Below, piece by piece: positions 1 through 7,259 of a stretch of 19,750 bases of DNA. The stretch spans positions 1 through 19,750 of the forward strand of contig CAZSSQ010000026.1 in the NCBI GenBank assembly GCA_964609465.1. The letters are read 5' to 3'. The number at the start of each line of letters is the position of its first letter. The first letter of the stretch is position 1. The notes under the pieces are model-generated. The model was given only the letters and a program-made list of their open reading frames with translations, searched no databases and was not told the DNA's origin. Position numbers and translations under genes: made by a program. This stretch comes from CAVSBT01 sp964609465. GTDB lineage: Bacteria > Chloroflexota > Dehalococcoidia > DSTF01 > JALHUB01.

Positions 1-291
1 GCTGGGGAGGGAGTACTTCATGCCGAAGTGCCCCATGACGATGCCGTCGTCCACGCCGATGGTGTTGAACTCGAAGGGGAGGCCGCCGGCCTCGCGCACT
101 GCCTGCTTCACCACCCGTCCCACCTCCTGGAGGTGGGCGTGGCCGGGAATGATATCCACGTAGGAGTTGACGACGGCGACGAACGGCTTGTCGAAGTCCG
201 CGGGGTGGCGGACGACCCCCGTGGCGCGCAGCAGGCTGCGGTGTGGCGCCCGCTCGAAGCCTTTCTTGATGACGTCGGAGCGCATAGGCAT
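1..291 (-). CDS. ilvD: Dihydroxy-acid dehydratase, N-terminal 97 residues (cut by window edge)
   Basis: IlvD dehydrates 2,3-dihydroxy-3-methylbutanoate and its ethyl homologue to 2-oxoacids in valine and isoleucine synthesis, using an iron-sulfur cluster and Mg. The visible part begins MPMRSDVIKKGFERAPHRSL and continues through NSYVDIIPGHAHL, EAGGLPFEFNTIGVDDG and VMGHFGMKYSLPS. These are the ordered N-terminal signatures of the family. The Asp pair in VDDG belongs to the metal site. The cysteine motifs further in lie outside the window, and the family usually runs to about 550-570 residues. ATG at 291 is chosen; an in-frame ATG at 285 (MRSDV) is an alternative. A good promoter lies just upstream at 333-361. 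The gene diverges from the universal stress protein gene. Family assignment is near certain from the sequence; orthology to ilvD rather than a sugar-acid dehydratase is very likely. Confidence 0.93.
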   Translation of the reverse strand, partial: MPMRSDVIKKGFERAPHRSLLRATGVVRHPADFDKPFVAVVNSYVDIIPGHAHLQEVGRVVKQAVREAGGLPFEFNTIGVDDGIVMGHFGMKYSLPS

Positions 292-332
292 GGTGAGACC
301 AACTTTCCAGGCTGAGATGACGTGTGCCTGCC

Positions 333-361
333 ATCCTACGGCAAGCGGCGTAGATTCGCAA
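333..361 (-). promoter_or_regulatory. Sigma-70-like promoter for ilvD
   Basis: On the minus strand a -35 box TTGCGA (356-361) is followed by exactly 17 bp and a -10 box TAGGAT (333-338). The predicted transcript start near 326 leaves a leader of about 35 nt before the ilvD ATG at 291. The box pair resembles the one for the divergent stress-protein gene, which supports both. Confidence 0.5.
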
Positions 362-382
362 GCGCCGGCCGAGGTGTCACTG

Positions 383-411
383 TTGCGAGCGCCGGGGGAT
401 GCTCCTACAAT
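383..411 (+). promoter_or_regulatory. Sigma-70-like promoter for the universal stress protein gene
   Basis: The -35 box TTGCGA (383-388), a 17-bp spacer and the -10 box TACAAT (406-411, five of six consensus bases) form a good promoter. It predicts a start near 418 and a leader of about 74 nt before the GTG at 492. The -35 is identical to that of the divergent ilvD promoter, whose -35 lies 21 bp to the left. Confidence 0.55.
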
Positions 412-448
412 GCCCTCGGCGCGGGAGATGCGTCGGGTGGCATCGTAG

Positions 449-469
449 GGGCGCCCCTCGCGGGCGCCC
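449..469 (+). promoter_or_regulatory. GC-only leader hairpin upstream of the stress-protein gene
   Basis: GGGCGCCC (449-456) and GGGCGCCC (462-469) can pair over 8 bp around a 5-nt loop, inside the predicted 5' leader and just before the AGAAGGGGGG ribosome site. No U-tract follows, so it is not an intrinsic terminator. A role in mRNA stability or translation is inference. Confidence 0.4.
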
Positions 470-491
470 GGGACCCAGAAGGGGGGCCTTC

Positions 492-980
492 GTGTACGGC
501 AAGATCCTGGTGCCCCTGGACGGCTCGAAGCTGGCGGAGGTGGTCCTGCCCTACGTGCAGGAGCTGGCGCGGCGGTTCGACTCGGAGGTGACCCTGATCC
601 AGGTCATAGCGCCCCTCTCCAAGCTGGTGGCCGAGACTATGCCCGCCGCACTGGAACCCACCGGCGCTGGTGCCGCCGTCGGTGTGGAGGCTGCCTCGGA
701 GGCACTGAAGGCGGAGCGGGAGGGCGCCCGCTCCTACCTGGAGGGGGTCGTCGGTGGCCTGAAGGCCCAGAAGATCAAGGTGCGGGCGGAGATCCTGGAG
801 GGTGTGGCAGGCGACAGTATCGTCGAATACGCCCACGGCCACGCCATGGACCTTATCGCCATGTCCACTCACGGCCGCAGCGGCCTGCTCCGCCTGGTCT
901 TCGGCAGCGCAGCCGACCAGGTCCTGCGCCAGGCAGGGACGCCAGTCCTCCTTATTCGCAGCCGAGAGGCGGCGGACTAG
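492..980 (+). CDS. Universal stress protein, UspA family
   Basis: This is a single-domain cytoplasmic Usp protein of 162 residues, a usual length for the family. It starts MYGKILVPLDGSKLAE, the typical first strand and loop. It ends with the nucleotide-loop signature STHGRSG, then FGSAADQVL, then the final strand GTPVLLIR. The spacing fits the G-2x-G-9x-G(S/T) loop of ATP-binding Usps, except that the first Gly is Ser. ATP binding is therefore plausible but not assured. GTG at 492 is chosen because AGAAGGGGGG lies 6-15 nt upstream and the family N-terminus starts there; the open frame extends further 5' without family similarity. It is monocistronic and ends 4 nt from the convergent thiamine-diphosphate enzyme gene. 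The stimulus and partner are unknown. Confidence 0.92.
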   Translation: MYGKILVPLDGSKLAEVVLPYVQELARRFDSEVTLIQVIAPLSKLVAETMPAALEPTGAGAAVGVEAASEALKAEREGARSYLEGVVGGLKAQKIKVRAEILEGVAGDSIVEYAHGHAMDLIAMSTHGRSGLLRLVFGSAADQVLRQAGTPVLLIRSREAAD

Positions 981-983
981 CCC

Positions 984-2684
984 TCAGACCTCGCCGAGGG
1001 CTTCGGCGTACTCCACGAGGCCCGGCGGCAGCACGTTGGCCCCCTGGTCCACCACCACCTGAATCACCGCCGGCAGGCCCGACCTCACGGCCGCCGCCAG
1101 GGCCGGCTGTATCTCGGCGGGGTCCTCGACGTAGGCGCCGAAGCAGCCGAAAGCCTCGGCCACCTTGTCGTAGCGGGGCCGGGAATGGTCTACGCCGATG
1201 AGGTTCTCCAGGCCCAGGCTGACTAGCTGGCCCGGCACCTCCATCCCCCAGCGGTAGTCGCAGGACACCAGGCAGATGACGGGGATCTTCTCGCGGTAGG
1301 CCGTCTCCAGCTCCTGAAGGTTGAAGCCGAAGGCGGAGTCGCCGGTGATGAGGAGCACCGTCCTCTCGGGCTGCGCCAGCTTGGCAGCCATGGCGAAGGG
1401 GAGCCCCGTGCCCAGGTGCCCGAACTTGGAGGTCCAGAGGAAGCTCCGCGGCCGGTAGACGCGGAGGTACTGGAAGCAGTACATGGACGTGTTGCCGCCG
1501 TCCATGGCCAGGATGCCGTCGTGGGGGAAGAAGCGCCTGGCCTCGGTCATCAGGCGCGCCGGGTGCACGGGCTTCGTCTCGGTGGCCAGGGCGGCCAGGC
1601 CCTCCTCCCACTCCCTGCTCTGACGCTGATACTCCTGGAGCCTCTCCGAAGGCGGTCGCGGCCCGGTGATGGCCTCGACCTCCTCGAGCAGCGCCGCCAG
1701 GGTAGCGCGCGCGTCTCCCAGGATGCCCAGGTCGACGGGCCGGTTCCGGCCGATCGCCTCCGGGTCAACGTCCACCTGGATGGCCTTCTGGCGCTGCGAT
1801 AGCGCCCAGAAGGGGGGCCTGCCGTGGGCGTCGAGCTGGCAGAGCTGCGTGCCCACGAGCAGGACCAGGTCGGCCTCTTTGCGCAGGTTCATGCCCCCTG
1901 TCGAGAGGGGGATGAAGCAGAGGGGGCTGTCCTCCGGGAAGACGCCTCGCGCACCGGGGCTGAGGAGGACGGGGCAGCTCAGGTGCTCCGCCAGGAGCTT
2001 CAGCTCTGTCCAGGCGCCGGAGTGCCGCACGCCACCTCCGACGTACATGGCTGGGATGGAGGCCTCCGTGAGCATGGCCGCCGCCTGCTTGACCAGGGCC
2101 CTGTCTGGCACCTGGGGCTGCACCAGCCGGTAGCGCTGGGCCTCCTCCACCGGTGCCTTCTCCTCATCGATCTCGGCCTCTAGCACGTCCTCCGGGATGT
2201 CCAGGTGGACGGGGCCCGGCCGGCCGCTCGTGGCGGCGCGGACGGCCTTCTGGACCAGCTCAGGGATGCGGCGGGCCTGTGACACCAGGGCGTTCCACTT
2301 GGTCACCGGCCTGAACAGGGAGACCTGGTCCGTGTACTGCATCACCCCGCCGCGGTCGGGGTAGATGCTGGCGCTGTGGCGGTTGGTGGTGATGGCCAGG
2401 ATAGGGGAGCCCTCCGAGTAGGCGGTGATGATGCCGGAGAGCAGGTTCGCTGTGCCGGGCCCGGCGCCGGCCATGCACACCCCTAGCTGGCCTGTGACCC
2501 GCGACCAGCCGTCGGCCATGTGAGCGCCGGCGGCCTCGTGGCGCGGCGGCAGGAGGCGCACGCCGTAGGCGCGCAGCTTGCCCAGCACCGGGTTATAGCT
2601 GGCGTCGGGGACAGCGAAGATGATGCGAACGCCCTCTTGAACCAGACACTTCAGGAGAAGCTCTCCGCCCGTGATCGTAGCCAT
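984..2684 (-). CDS. Thiamine-diphosphate-dependent enzyme, acetolactate synthase-like large subunit
   Basis: This 566-residue protein has the three-domain plan of acetolactate synthase, oxalyl-CoA decarboxylase and benzoylformate decarboxylase. The N-terminal Pyr domain includes RHEAAGAHMADGWSRVTG, with the cofactor-activating Glu at residue 50. A central domain covers about 190-340. The C-terminal PP domain carries GDSAFGFN at 448-455 and SCDYRWGME at 474-482. The family motif is usually GDG followed about 25 residues later by NN. Here the third Gly is Ser and the NN is Cys-Asp, so Asp476 would replace Asn as metal ligand. No regulatory subunit gene is adjacent, which argues against a classic IlvB. 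The reaction is probably decarboxylation or carboligation of a 2-oxo acid or acyl-CoA; the substrate is not predictable. The ATG at 2684 has a GGGGGA site 7-8 nt upstream. The methyltransferase gene ends 43 nt upstream, so the two likely share an mRNA. Confidence 0.88.
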   Translation of the reverse strand: MATITGGELLLKCLVQEGVRIIFAVPDASYNPVLGKLRAYGVRLLPPRHEAAGAHMADGWSRVTGQLGVCMAGAGPGTANLLSGIITAYSEGSPILAITTNRHSASIYPDRGGVMQYTDQVSLFRPVTKWNALVSQARRIPELVQKAVRAATSGRPGPVHLDIPEDVLEAEIDEEKAPVEEAQRYRLVQPQVPDRALVKQAAAMLTEASIPAMYVGGGVRHSGAWTELKLLAEHLSCPVLLSPGARGVFPEDSPLCFIPLSTGGMNLRKEADLVLLVGTQLCQLDAHGRPPFWALSQRQKAIQVDVDPEAIGRNRPVDLGILGDARATLAALLEEVEAITGPRPPSERLQEYQRQSREWEEGLAALATETKPVHPARLMTEARRFFPHDGILAMDGGNTSMYCFQYLRVYRPRSFLWTSKFGHLGTGLPFAMAAKLAQPERTVLLITGDSAFGFNLQELETAYREKIPVICLVSCDYRWGMEVPGQLVSLGLENLIGVDHSRPRYDKVAEAFGCFGAYVEDPAEIQPALAAAVRSGLPAVIQVVVDQGANVLPPGLVEYAEALGEV

Positions 2685-2727
2685 GATGGTTCCCCCTTGC
2701 TATGCTGACCGTCGCTGCTCGTTGCCC

Positions 2728-3414
2728 TCACTCCGCCCTGGTCTCCCCGGCACGACGCCTGGTCCCCCGGGCCACGAAGGCGGCGCCAGCCAGGAAGTAC
2801 TCGATCTCCAGCGGCCCCAGCGCCCGCTCCAGTTCCTGCCAGGGGCGCTCCTGCAGGATCCAGCGCACGGCCGACCGCTCCCGCTGCGTGAGAGGGACCG
2901 TGACCCGCAGGAAGAGGGCCCGCAGGAAGCCCCCCAATCCGGGGCCTCGGCGGCTGCCGGTCGCTACGAAGCGTCCCCCCGGCTTCAGCCAGGCGACGGC
3001 GTTCCGCACCACTTCCGGCGAGCAGATGAGCTGGTTGACATTGCAGGCCAGCACGCCGTCGACCGGCTCCGGCGGCTGCAAGTCCTGGGCGAAGGCCTCC
3101 ACCAGCTCCACGCTCCGCCACCCGGCCGCCTCAACCCGCCGGCGGGCGCGGGCCAGCATGTGCGGGCTGGCGTCCACGCCGATGACCCGTCCCTCGGGCG
3201 CGACGGCATCCACCAGCAGCGGGAGGCTGAGGCCGGTGCCGCACCCCAGGTCGATGACGGCGTCCCCAGGCCGGACGGCAAGCCGCTCCACGGCCACGGC
3301 GCGGAACTCGCGGCTCGGCCCGGCCGTGAAGAAGTCGTAGAAGGCGGACCGGAGCCCGCGAAAGGAGGTCCGCACTACCTCGGGGTCAGGCTGGGTAGAG
3401 ATGGCACGTCCCAT
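2728..3414 (-). CDS. Class I SAM-dependent methyltransferase
   Basis: A 228-residue Rossmann-fold methyltransferase. Motif I is VIDLGCGTG at residues 53-61. The acidic ribose-binding end of strand 2 is VIGVDAS, with Asp81. Motif IV is VDGVLACNVNQL, about 118-129, followed by the helix and strand of WLKPGGRFVATGS. This resembles the Methyltransf_11/25 and UbiE-like families, but nothing in the C-terminal part identifies the acceptor. It lies 43 nt upstream of the thiamine-diphosphate enzyme gene on the same strand, suggesting cotranscription. A possible -10 (TACACT, 3457-3462 on the minus strand) sits next to the assembly gap, so the matching -35 would be hidden in the N run. The ATG at 3414 gives the usual N-terminal helix before motif I, though its ribosome site is weak. 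Confidence 0.85.
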   Translation of the reverse strand: MGRAISTQPDPEVVRTSFRGLRSAFYDFFTAGPSREFRAVAVERLAVRPGDAVIDLGCGTGLSLPLLVDAVAPEGRVIGVDASPHMLARARRRVEAAGWRSVELVEAFAQDLQPPEPVDGVLACNVNQLICSPEVVRNAVAWLKPGGRFVATGSRRGPGLGGFLRALFLRVTVPLTQRERSAVRWILQERPWQELERALGPLEIEYFLAGAAFVARGTRRRAGETRAE

Positions 3415-3476
3415 GCGCTGTCCGACGTCAGCCCTGCCAGCAGGTGGCCTAAGGCCAGTGTATGCCTGGGGCGCGC

Positions 3477-3576
3477 NNNNNNNNNNNNNNNNNNNNNNNN
3501 NNNNNNNNNNNNNNNNNNNNNNNNNNNNNNNNNNNNNNNNNNNNNNNNNNNNNNNNNNNNNNNNNNNNNNNNNNNN
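3477..3576. other. Assembly gap 1 (100 N)
   Basis: Exactly 100 N separate the methyltransferase promoter region from the end of the cyclase gene. The round size suggests a placeholder for a scaffolding gap of unknown length. Both flanks are GC-only (GCGCGC before, GCGCC after). Both neighbouring genes are intact, so missing sequence is probably intergenic, but a small gene could be lost here. Confidence 0.95.
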
Positions 3577-3582
3577 GCGCCG

Positions 3583-4527
3583 CTACTTGAGGGCGATGGG
3601 GTTCACCGGCGAGCCCACGGCGCCGGTAAACGGGATGGGCGGCGCCACCAGCAGGAACTCGTAGGCGCCGTCGGCGGCGCAGTCCTCGGCCAGCTCGTCC
3701 AGGTGGAAGATCTCCCCCAGCAGCAGCCCCATGTCCCGGATGAGGACCATGTGCAGGGGCTGGAATGTGTTGGGGGGTTCATTGGGGCGCACCTCCACGC
3801 CCCAGGTATCGGTGGCAACTCCGGCCACCTGCTTCTCATGCAGCCAGGGGGCGGTACTCAGGGCGAGGCCGGGGGCGTCGCCGCCCGCGAAGCCCTCCCA
3901 GCTCCCCCGCGAGCGGCAGAGGGCCATGTGGCCGGTGCGCACCAGCAGGATGTCGCCGGCCTTCACGGTCATGCCCTGGCGGCCAGCGGCGCCATCCAAG
4001 TCCTCCGGCGTGATGGGATAGCCTGGCTCGATCCAGTCGAGGCCCTTGTGCCGGGGGATGTCCAGCAGCACGCCCCGGGACACGATGCGGTCCTTCATCT
4101 TGTCGATGCTGTTGCGGCCGGCGCCGAAGGCGGTCACCAGGCGGGCGTCGTAGCCGTTGTACATCTGGCCGTCGTAGAAGACGTGGGCCAGGGAGTCCCA
4201 CTGAGTGGCACACTGGAGGGGCATGATCACCAGGTCGTCGGCGTAGCGGAAGCCGCCGGGAATGAGGTCCTGCGCACCGGCGGCGGCGTCCGAGCCGGTG
4301 GCCAGCATGACGCGCAGGGGGTTGATGCGGCCCGCGAAGCCGGTCTGGGGGCCCCGGCTGTCGAAGGGGATGGCCAGGGCGAAGGCCTTGCCCTTCTTCA
4401 CCAGGCGGCAGGCCTGGGCTATCTTCTCCGGCGTGATGAAGTTGAGGGTGCCCAGCTCGTCTTCGGGGCCCCAGCGACTCCAGTTGCGCAGCCTCCGGCC
4501 CATCTCCAGGACGTCTTTGATCTCCAT
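3583..4527 (-). CDS. Cyclase-family metal-dependent hydrolase
   Basis: A 314-residue member of the cyclase family (Pfam PF04199, relatives of kynurenine formamidase and of a polyketide cyclase). Family members usually hydrolyse amide, lactone or ring bonds with a bound metal. The metal motif in classical members is HxGTHxDxxxH. Here it reads CATQWDSLAH at about 106-115, keeping Asp111 and His115 but replacing the first His and the Thr-His pair. This variant is seen in the longer subfamily of about 310-330 residues. The ending TGAVGSPVNPIAL is also typical. The ATG at 4527 is preferred over an in-frame start 10 codons upstream because AGGAGG lies 6 nt before it. It diverges from the CoA-transferase operon, hinting at a shared catabolic role, but the substrate is unknown. 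Confidence 0.85.
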   Translation of the reverse strand: MEIKDVLEMGRRLRNWSRWGPEDELGTLNFITPEKIAQACRLVKKGKAFALAIPFDSRGPQTGFAGRINPLRVMLATGSDAAAGAQDLIPGGFRYADDLVIMPLQCATQWDSLAHVFYDGQMYNGYDARLVTAFGAGRNSIDKMKDRIVSRGVLLDIPRHKGLDWIEPGYPITPEDLDGAAGRQGMTVKAGDILLVRTGHMALCRSRGSWEGFAGGDAPGLALSTAPWLHEKQVAGVATDTWGVEVRPNEPPNTFQPLHMVLIRDMGLLLGEIFHLDELAEDCAADGAYEFLLVAPPIPFTGAVGSPVNPIALK

Positions 4528-4680
4528 GCTCTGCCTCCTCCTGAGCGATGCCGCCAACCCTCGGCCTTCGATGTGCAGACCAGCTTACCCCGACGGTCGG
4601 TGGCCGTCCAGGCGCTTTCAGGGGCGGGCAGTGGCGGACAGCCGGGATACCTGGCTGCTGTTCCTGCGGCGGGCGCGTAG

Positions 4681-4686
4681 TATACT
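4681..4686 (+). promoter_or_regulatory. Candidate -10 element for the CoA-transferase operon
   Basis: TATACT (five of six consensus bases) lies 39-44 bp upstream of the GTG at 4725, within the palindrome AGTATACT (4679-4686). The palindrome gives an equivalent -10 on the minus strand towards the cyclase gene. No convincing -35 is seen at 17 bp on either side, so activator dependence or a false match are both possible. Confidence 0.3.
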
Positions 4687-4724
4687 GGCGCCGTCACGTC
4701 GGTTTCTGGAGGAGGTGATGCCAC

Positions 4725-5474
4725 GTGCCCATCAACAAAGTGGTCCCGAGCTTCGACGAGGCGGTGGCCGATGTCTTAGACGGCGCCGTCCTCCTCATCG
4801 GCGGTTTTGGCGGGCCCGGCGAGTGTCCCAGTTATCTCATCTCGGCCGTAGCCCGCCGCGGCGTGAAAGACCTCACGATCGTTGGCAACTCCGGCGGCTG
4901 GGGCATGGAGCTCATCGAGCTCATCCGCACGCGGATGAAGAGTATCCTCCGCTTCCCGGCCGACTTTGTAGACCCCGGCATCCTGGTGGAGCAGGGCCAG
5001 GTGAAGAAGGGCATCCTTGCCTTCCCGGCCGCCCCTTCGCCTCTGGTGCTCACGCCGTTCGAGAAGAAGGTGGCCTCGGGTGAGGTGGAGCTGGAGCTGA
5101 ACGCCCAGGGCACCCTGGCCGAGCGCATCCGGGCGGGCAAGGCCGGCATCGCCGCCTTCTACACCCCCACCGGCCCCGGCACCGTCGTCGAGCCCGGGAA
5201 AGAGGTGCGCGTCTTCGACGGCCGCCCCCACCTGCTGGAACACGCCATCAAGGGCGACTTCTCCCTCATCCGCGCCCACAAGGCTGACCGTTACGGCAAC
5301 CTGGTCTACCATGGCACCTCGCGGACCTTCAACGCTACCATGGCCGGCGCCTCCACCGTCACCATCGCTGAGGTGGACGAGGTGGTGGAGTTGGGCGAGC
5401 TGGACCCGGAGTGCGTCGTCACCCCCGGCCTCTACGTGGACCGGGTGGTGGTGAGGCCGGCAGGGGGTGAGTGA
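4725..5474 (+). CDS. CoA-transferase subunit A (family I, 3-oxoacid/ScoA-like)
   Basis: The alpha subunit, 249 residues, of a family I CoA-transferase that moves CoA between carboxylates, for example from succinyl-CoA to a 3-oxoacid. Signatures are GGFGGPGECP (26-35), the glycine-rich CoA loop, and AQGTLAERIRAGKAGIAAFY (127-146) followed by TPTGPGT. Next come DFSLIRAHKADRYGNLVY and the ending VVTPGLYVDRVV. It is somewhat longer than the usual 215-235 residues because of a segment at about 75-105. GTG at 4725 is used because GGAGGAGGTGA ends 6 nt before it. The stop codon overlaps the ATG of subunit B by one base (TGATG), the usual coupling for this heteromeric enzyme. The cognate acid is not predictable; the next SDR gene suggests a 3-hydroxy or 3-oxo acyl intermediate. 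Confidence 0.92.
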   Translation: MPINKVVPSFDEAVADVLDGAVLLIGGFGGPGECPSYLISAVARRGVKDLTIVGNSGGWGMELIELIRTRMKSILRFPADFVDPGILVEQGQVKKGILAFPAAPSPLVLTPFEKKVASGEVELELNAQGTLAERIRAGKAGIAAFYTPTGPGTVVEPGKEVRVFDGRPHLLEHAIKGDFSLIRAHKADRYGNLVYHGTSRTFNATMAGASTVTIAEVDEVVELGELDPECVVTPGLYVDRVVVRPAGGE

Positions 5475-6151
5475 TGCAGCAGGAAAAGGAGCGCCTGGAC
5501 CAGCAGACCATGGCCCTGCGGACCGTGAAGGAGTTCCAGGACGGGATGGTAGTGAACCTGGGCGTGGGTATGCCCACCTTGTGCAGCATGTACGTCCCGC
5601 CCGAGAAGGAGATCCTCTTTCACTCCGAGAACGGGGTCCTGGGCTTTGGGCCCATCATCACCGACCCCGACCTGGCCGATGTGAACCTGATCAACGCCGG
5701 CGTCCAGCCCGTGTCCCGCAAGGTGGGCATGTCCTTCTTCGACCACGCCGAGAGCTTCGGCATGATCCGGGGCGGGCACGTGGACATCGCCGTGCTGGGG
5801 GCCATTCAGGTATCGGAGAGGGGGGACCTGGCCAACTGGCTCCTGCCCGGCAAGAAGGTGGGCAGCCTGGGCGGCGGCATGGACCTGGCCTTCTGCGCCC
5901 GCAAGGTGATCGCTCTGACGACCCACAGCACTAAGGACGGCCGGCCCAAGATCGTGCATCAGTGCAGCGAGCCGCTGACGGCGCCCACCTGCGTCAACCT
6001 CATCGTCACCGACATTGCCGTCATTGAGGTGACGCCGCAGGGCCTGCTGCTGCGAGAGGTGGTCCCCGGCTGGACAGCGGAGGAGGTGCAGGCTCTGACG
6101 GAGCCCAAGCTGACGGTGGCGGCGGACCTGAAAGAGATGGAGCTCATGTAG
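5474..6151 (+). CDS. CoA-transferase subunit B (family I, 3-oxoacid/ScoB-like)
   Basis: The beta subunit, 225 residues, carries the catalytic glutamate. HSENGVLGFGP includes the SENG motif, with Glu52 as the residue that forms the glutamyl-CoA thioester in this family. VNLGVGMPTL (27-36) and VGSLGGGMDLA (129-139) are the other signatures. It ends with DIAVIEVTPQGLLLREVVPGWTAEEV and the helix typical of ScoB/AtoA. The start is ATG at 5474, in TGATG overlap with subunit A and with GGGGGTGA just before it. An overlapping GTG at 5471 is possible and would add one residue. It forms a complex with subunit A. The SDR gene follows after 22 nt. Confidence 0.93.
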   Translation: MQQEKERLDQQTMALRTVKEFQDGMVVNLGVGMPTLCSMYVPPEKEILFHSENGVLGFGPIITDPDLADVNLINAGVQPVSRKVGMSFFDHAESFGMIRGGHVDIAVLGAIQVSERGDLANWLLPGKKVGSLGGGMDLAFCARKVIALTTHSTKDGRPKIVHQCSEPLTAPTCVNLIVTDIAVIEVTPQGLLLREVVPGWTAEEVQALTEPKLTVAADLKEMELM

Positions 6152-6173
6152 GGGGTTCTTATGGGAGGCGCAT

Positions 6174-7004
6174 ATGTATGATCTGAAGGGCAAAGTCGCC
6201 ATTGTCACGGGGGCCGGACGCGAGGCGGGTATCGGGCGGGGCATCGCCGTGCGCCTGGCCCGCGAGGGCGCCGACGTGGTCGTGGGCGACATCTGTCGCG
6301 GCTTTGAGGAGTTCCCCGACTACGGCCTGGGGGACCGCGAGGGCCTGGAGGAGACGGCCCGCCGGGTCCGGGAGGCAGGCGTCCGCGCCCTCGCCGTGCC
6401 CGTCGACGTCACCGACAACGCCACCGTGGAGGCCATGGTGTCGCAGGCGCTGGAGGCCTTCGGACGCATCGACATCCTGGTCAACAACGCCGGCGGCGCC
6501 CCGGGGCCGGGACCGGTCATCCTCATGGAGGAGGCGGCCTGGAACAAGACCATAGCCATCAACGCCACCGGCACCTTCCTCTGCTCGCGGGCGGTGGCCC
6601 GCCACATGATAGACAGGGGCGGGGGCGGCAAGATCATCAACGTCTCGTCGATAGCGGCCAAGGCGGGCGGTCTTTTCCTCTCCGCCTACTCGGCGGCCAA
6701 GGCGGCCATCATCGCCCTCACGCGGGTGATGGCGCTGGAGGTGGCCCAGCAGAACATCCAGGTGAACGCCGTCTGCCCCGGCGAGGTGGACACGGAGCTA
6801 CAGCGCTGGGGCTGGCGTGTGGCGTCCTTCGTGCTGAACATGCCCTATGAGGAAGTGGTGGCCGAGGCCGTGAAGCGCATTCCCCTGGGGCGGCTGGAGG
6901 TGCCCGAGGACGTGGCGAACTTGGTGGCCTTCCTGGCCTCCAACCAGTCCGACTACATGACGGGCCAGGCCATCAACATCAGCGGGGGCATGGTGACGCA
7001 CTAG
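6174..7004 (+). CDS. SDR-family NAD(P)-dependent oxidoreductase
   Basis: A 276-residue classical short-chain dehydrogenase. The nucleotide loop is TGAGREAGIG (12-21) and the NNAG motif is at 104-107. Asn130 lies in INATG. The catalytic Ser is in NVSSI (156-160), with Tyr172 and Lys176 in SAYSAAK. PG at the start of PGEVDTE and the end INISGGM are also typical. Asp39 at the end of strand 2 favours NAD over NADP. After it comes an extra segment (CRGFEEFPDYGLGDREGLEE) not present in the shortest SDRs. The ATG at 6174 has GGGAGG 5 nt upstream. The gene is 22 nt after the CoA-transferase, so it probably oxidises or reduces a hydroxyacyl or alcohol intermediate of the same pathway; that is inference. 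Confidence 0.92.
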   Translation: MYDLKGKVAIVTGAGREAGIGRGIAVRLAREGADVVVGDICRGFEEFPDYGLGDREGLEETARRVREAGVRALAVPVDVTDNATVEAMVSQALEAFGRIDILVNNAGGAPGPGPVILMEEAAWNKTIAINATGTFLCSRAVARHMIDRGGGGKIINVSSIAAKAGGLFLSAYSAAKAAIIALTRVMALEVAQQNIQVNAVCPGEVDTELQRWGWRVASFVLNMPYEEVVAEAVKRIPLGRLEVPEDVANLVAFLASNQSDYMTGQAINISGGMVTH

Positions 7005-7259
7005 GCAGGGAGCGTTCCAGGACCGATCGGCGGCGAGTAACCCGCCCCCTGCTGAGACCCACGTGGACGGCCGATAATGCTGGTGGGGCCGCCGCGGAGG
7101 TCCTGGCAAGGTGGTAACCGCTTTCCTGCCTGGCGACAGGCAGGCGCGGGCGGGGCCGCCTCGCTCGCCCCGTGACGGCCCCGCATCACCACGGTGGCTG
7201 CACCTAGCATATTGCTCCCCGGCATTGCCGGGGAGTGTTGCGCTTACCGTCCCCCGAGA
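7005..7259. other. Convergent intergenic region with two hairpins
   Basis: About 255 nt between the ends of the SDR gene (plus) and the FN3-like gene (minus). No coding signal is visible. It holds an 8-bp hairpin with a GCGA tetraloop (CCTGCCTG 7125-7132, CAGGCAGG 7137-7144). A 9-bp hairpin lies further on (CTCCCCGGC 7215-7223, GCCGGGGAG 7227-7235). Neither has a strong U-tract. Confidence 0.6.
7215..7235 (-). terminator. Possible terminator hairpin at the end of the surface operon
   Basis: A 9-bp, nearly all-GC stem with an ATT-type 3-nt loop lies 25 nt beyond the stop of the FN3-like gene. It could act from either side because the genes converge. The minus-strand 3' flank is CAATATGC, without a U-run, so intrinsic termination is uncertain and Rho-dependent or mRNA-end stabilising roles fit equally. 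Confidence 0.35.

Noticed and set aside
28..315. Small open frames at the left edge on both strands
   Set aside because: They are shadows of the partial ilvD frame, which runs off the window and has unmistakable family motifs.
2671..4680. 669-residue plus-strand open frame spanning gap 1
   Set aside because: It runs antisense through the methyltransferase and cyclase genes and through the N run, has no family sequence, and is an effect of GC-rich codon bias.
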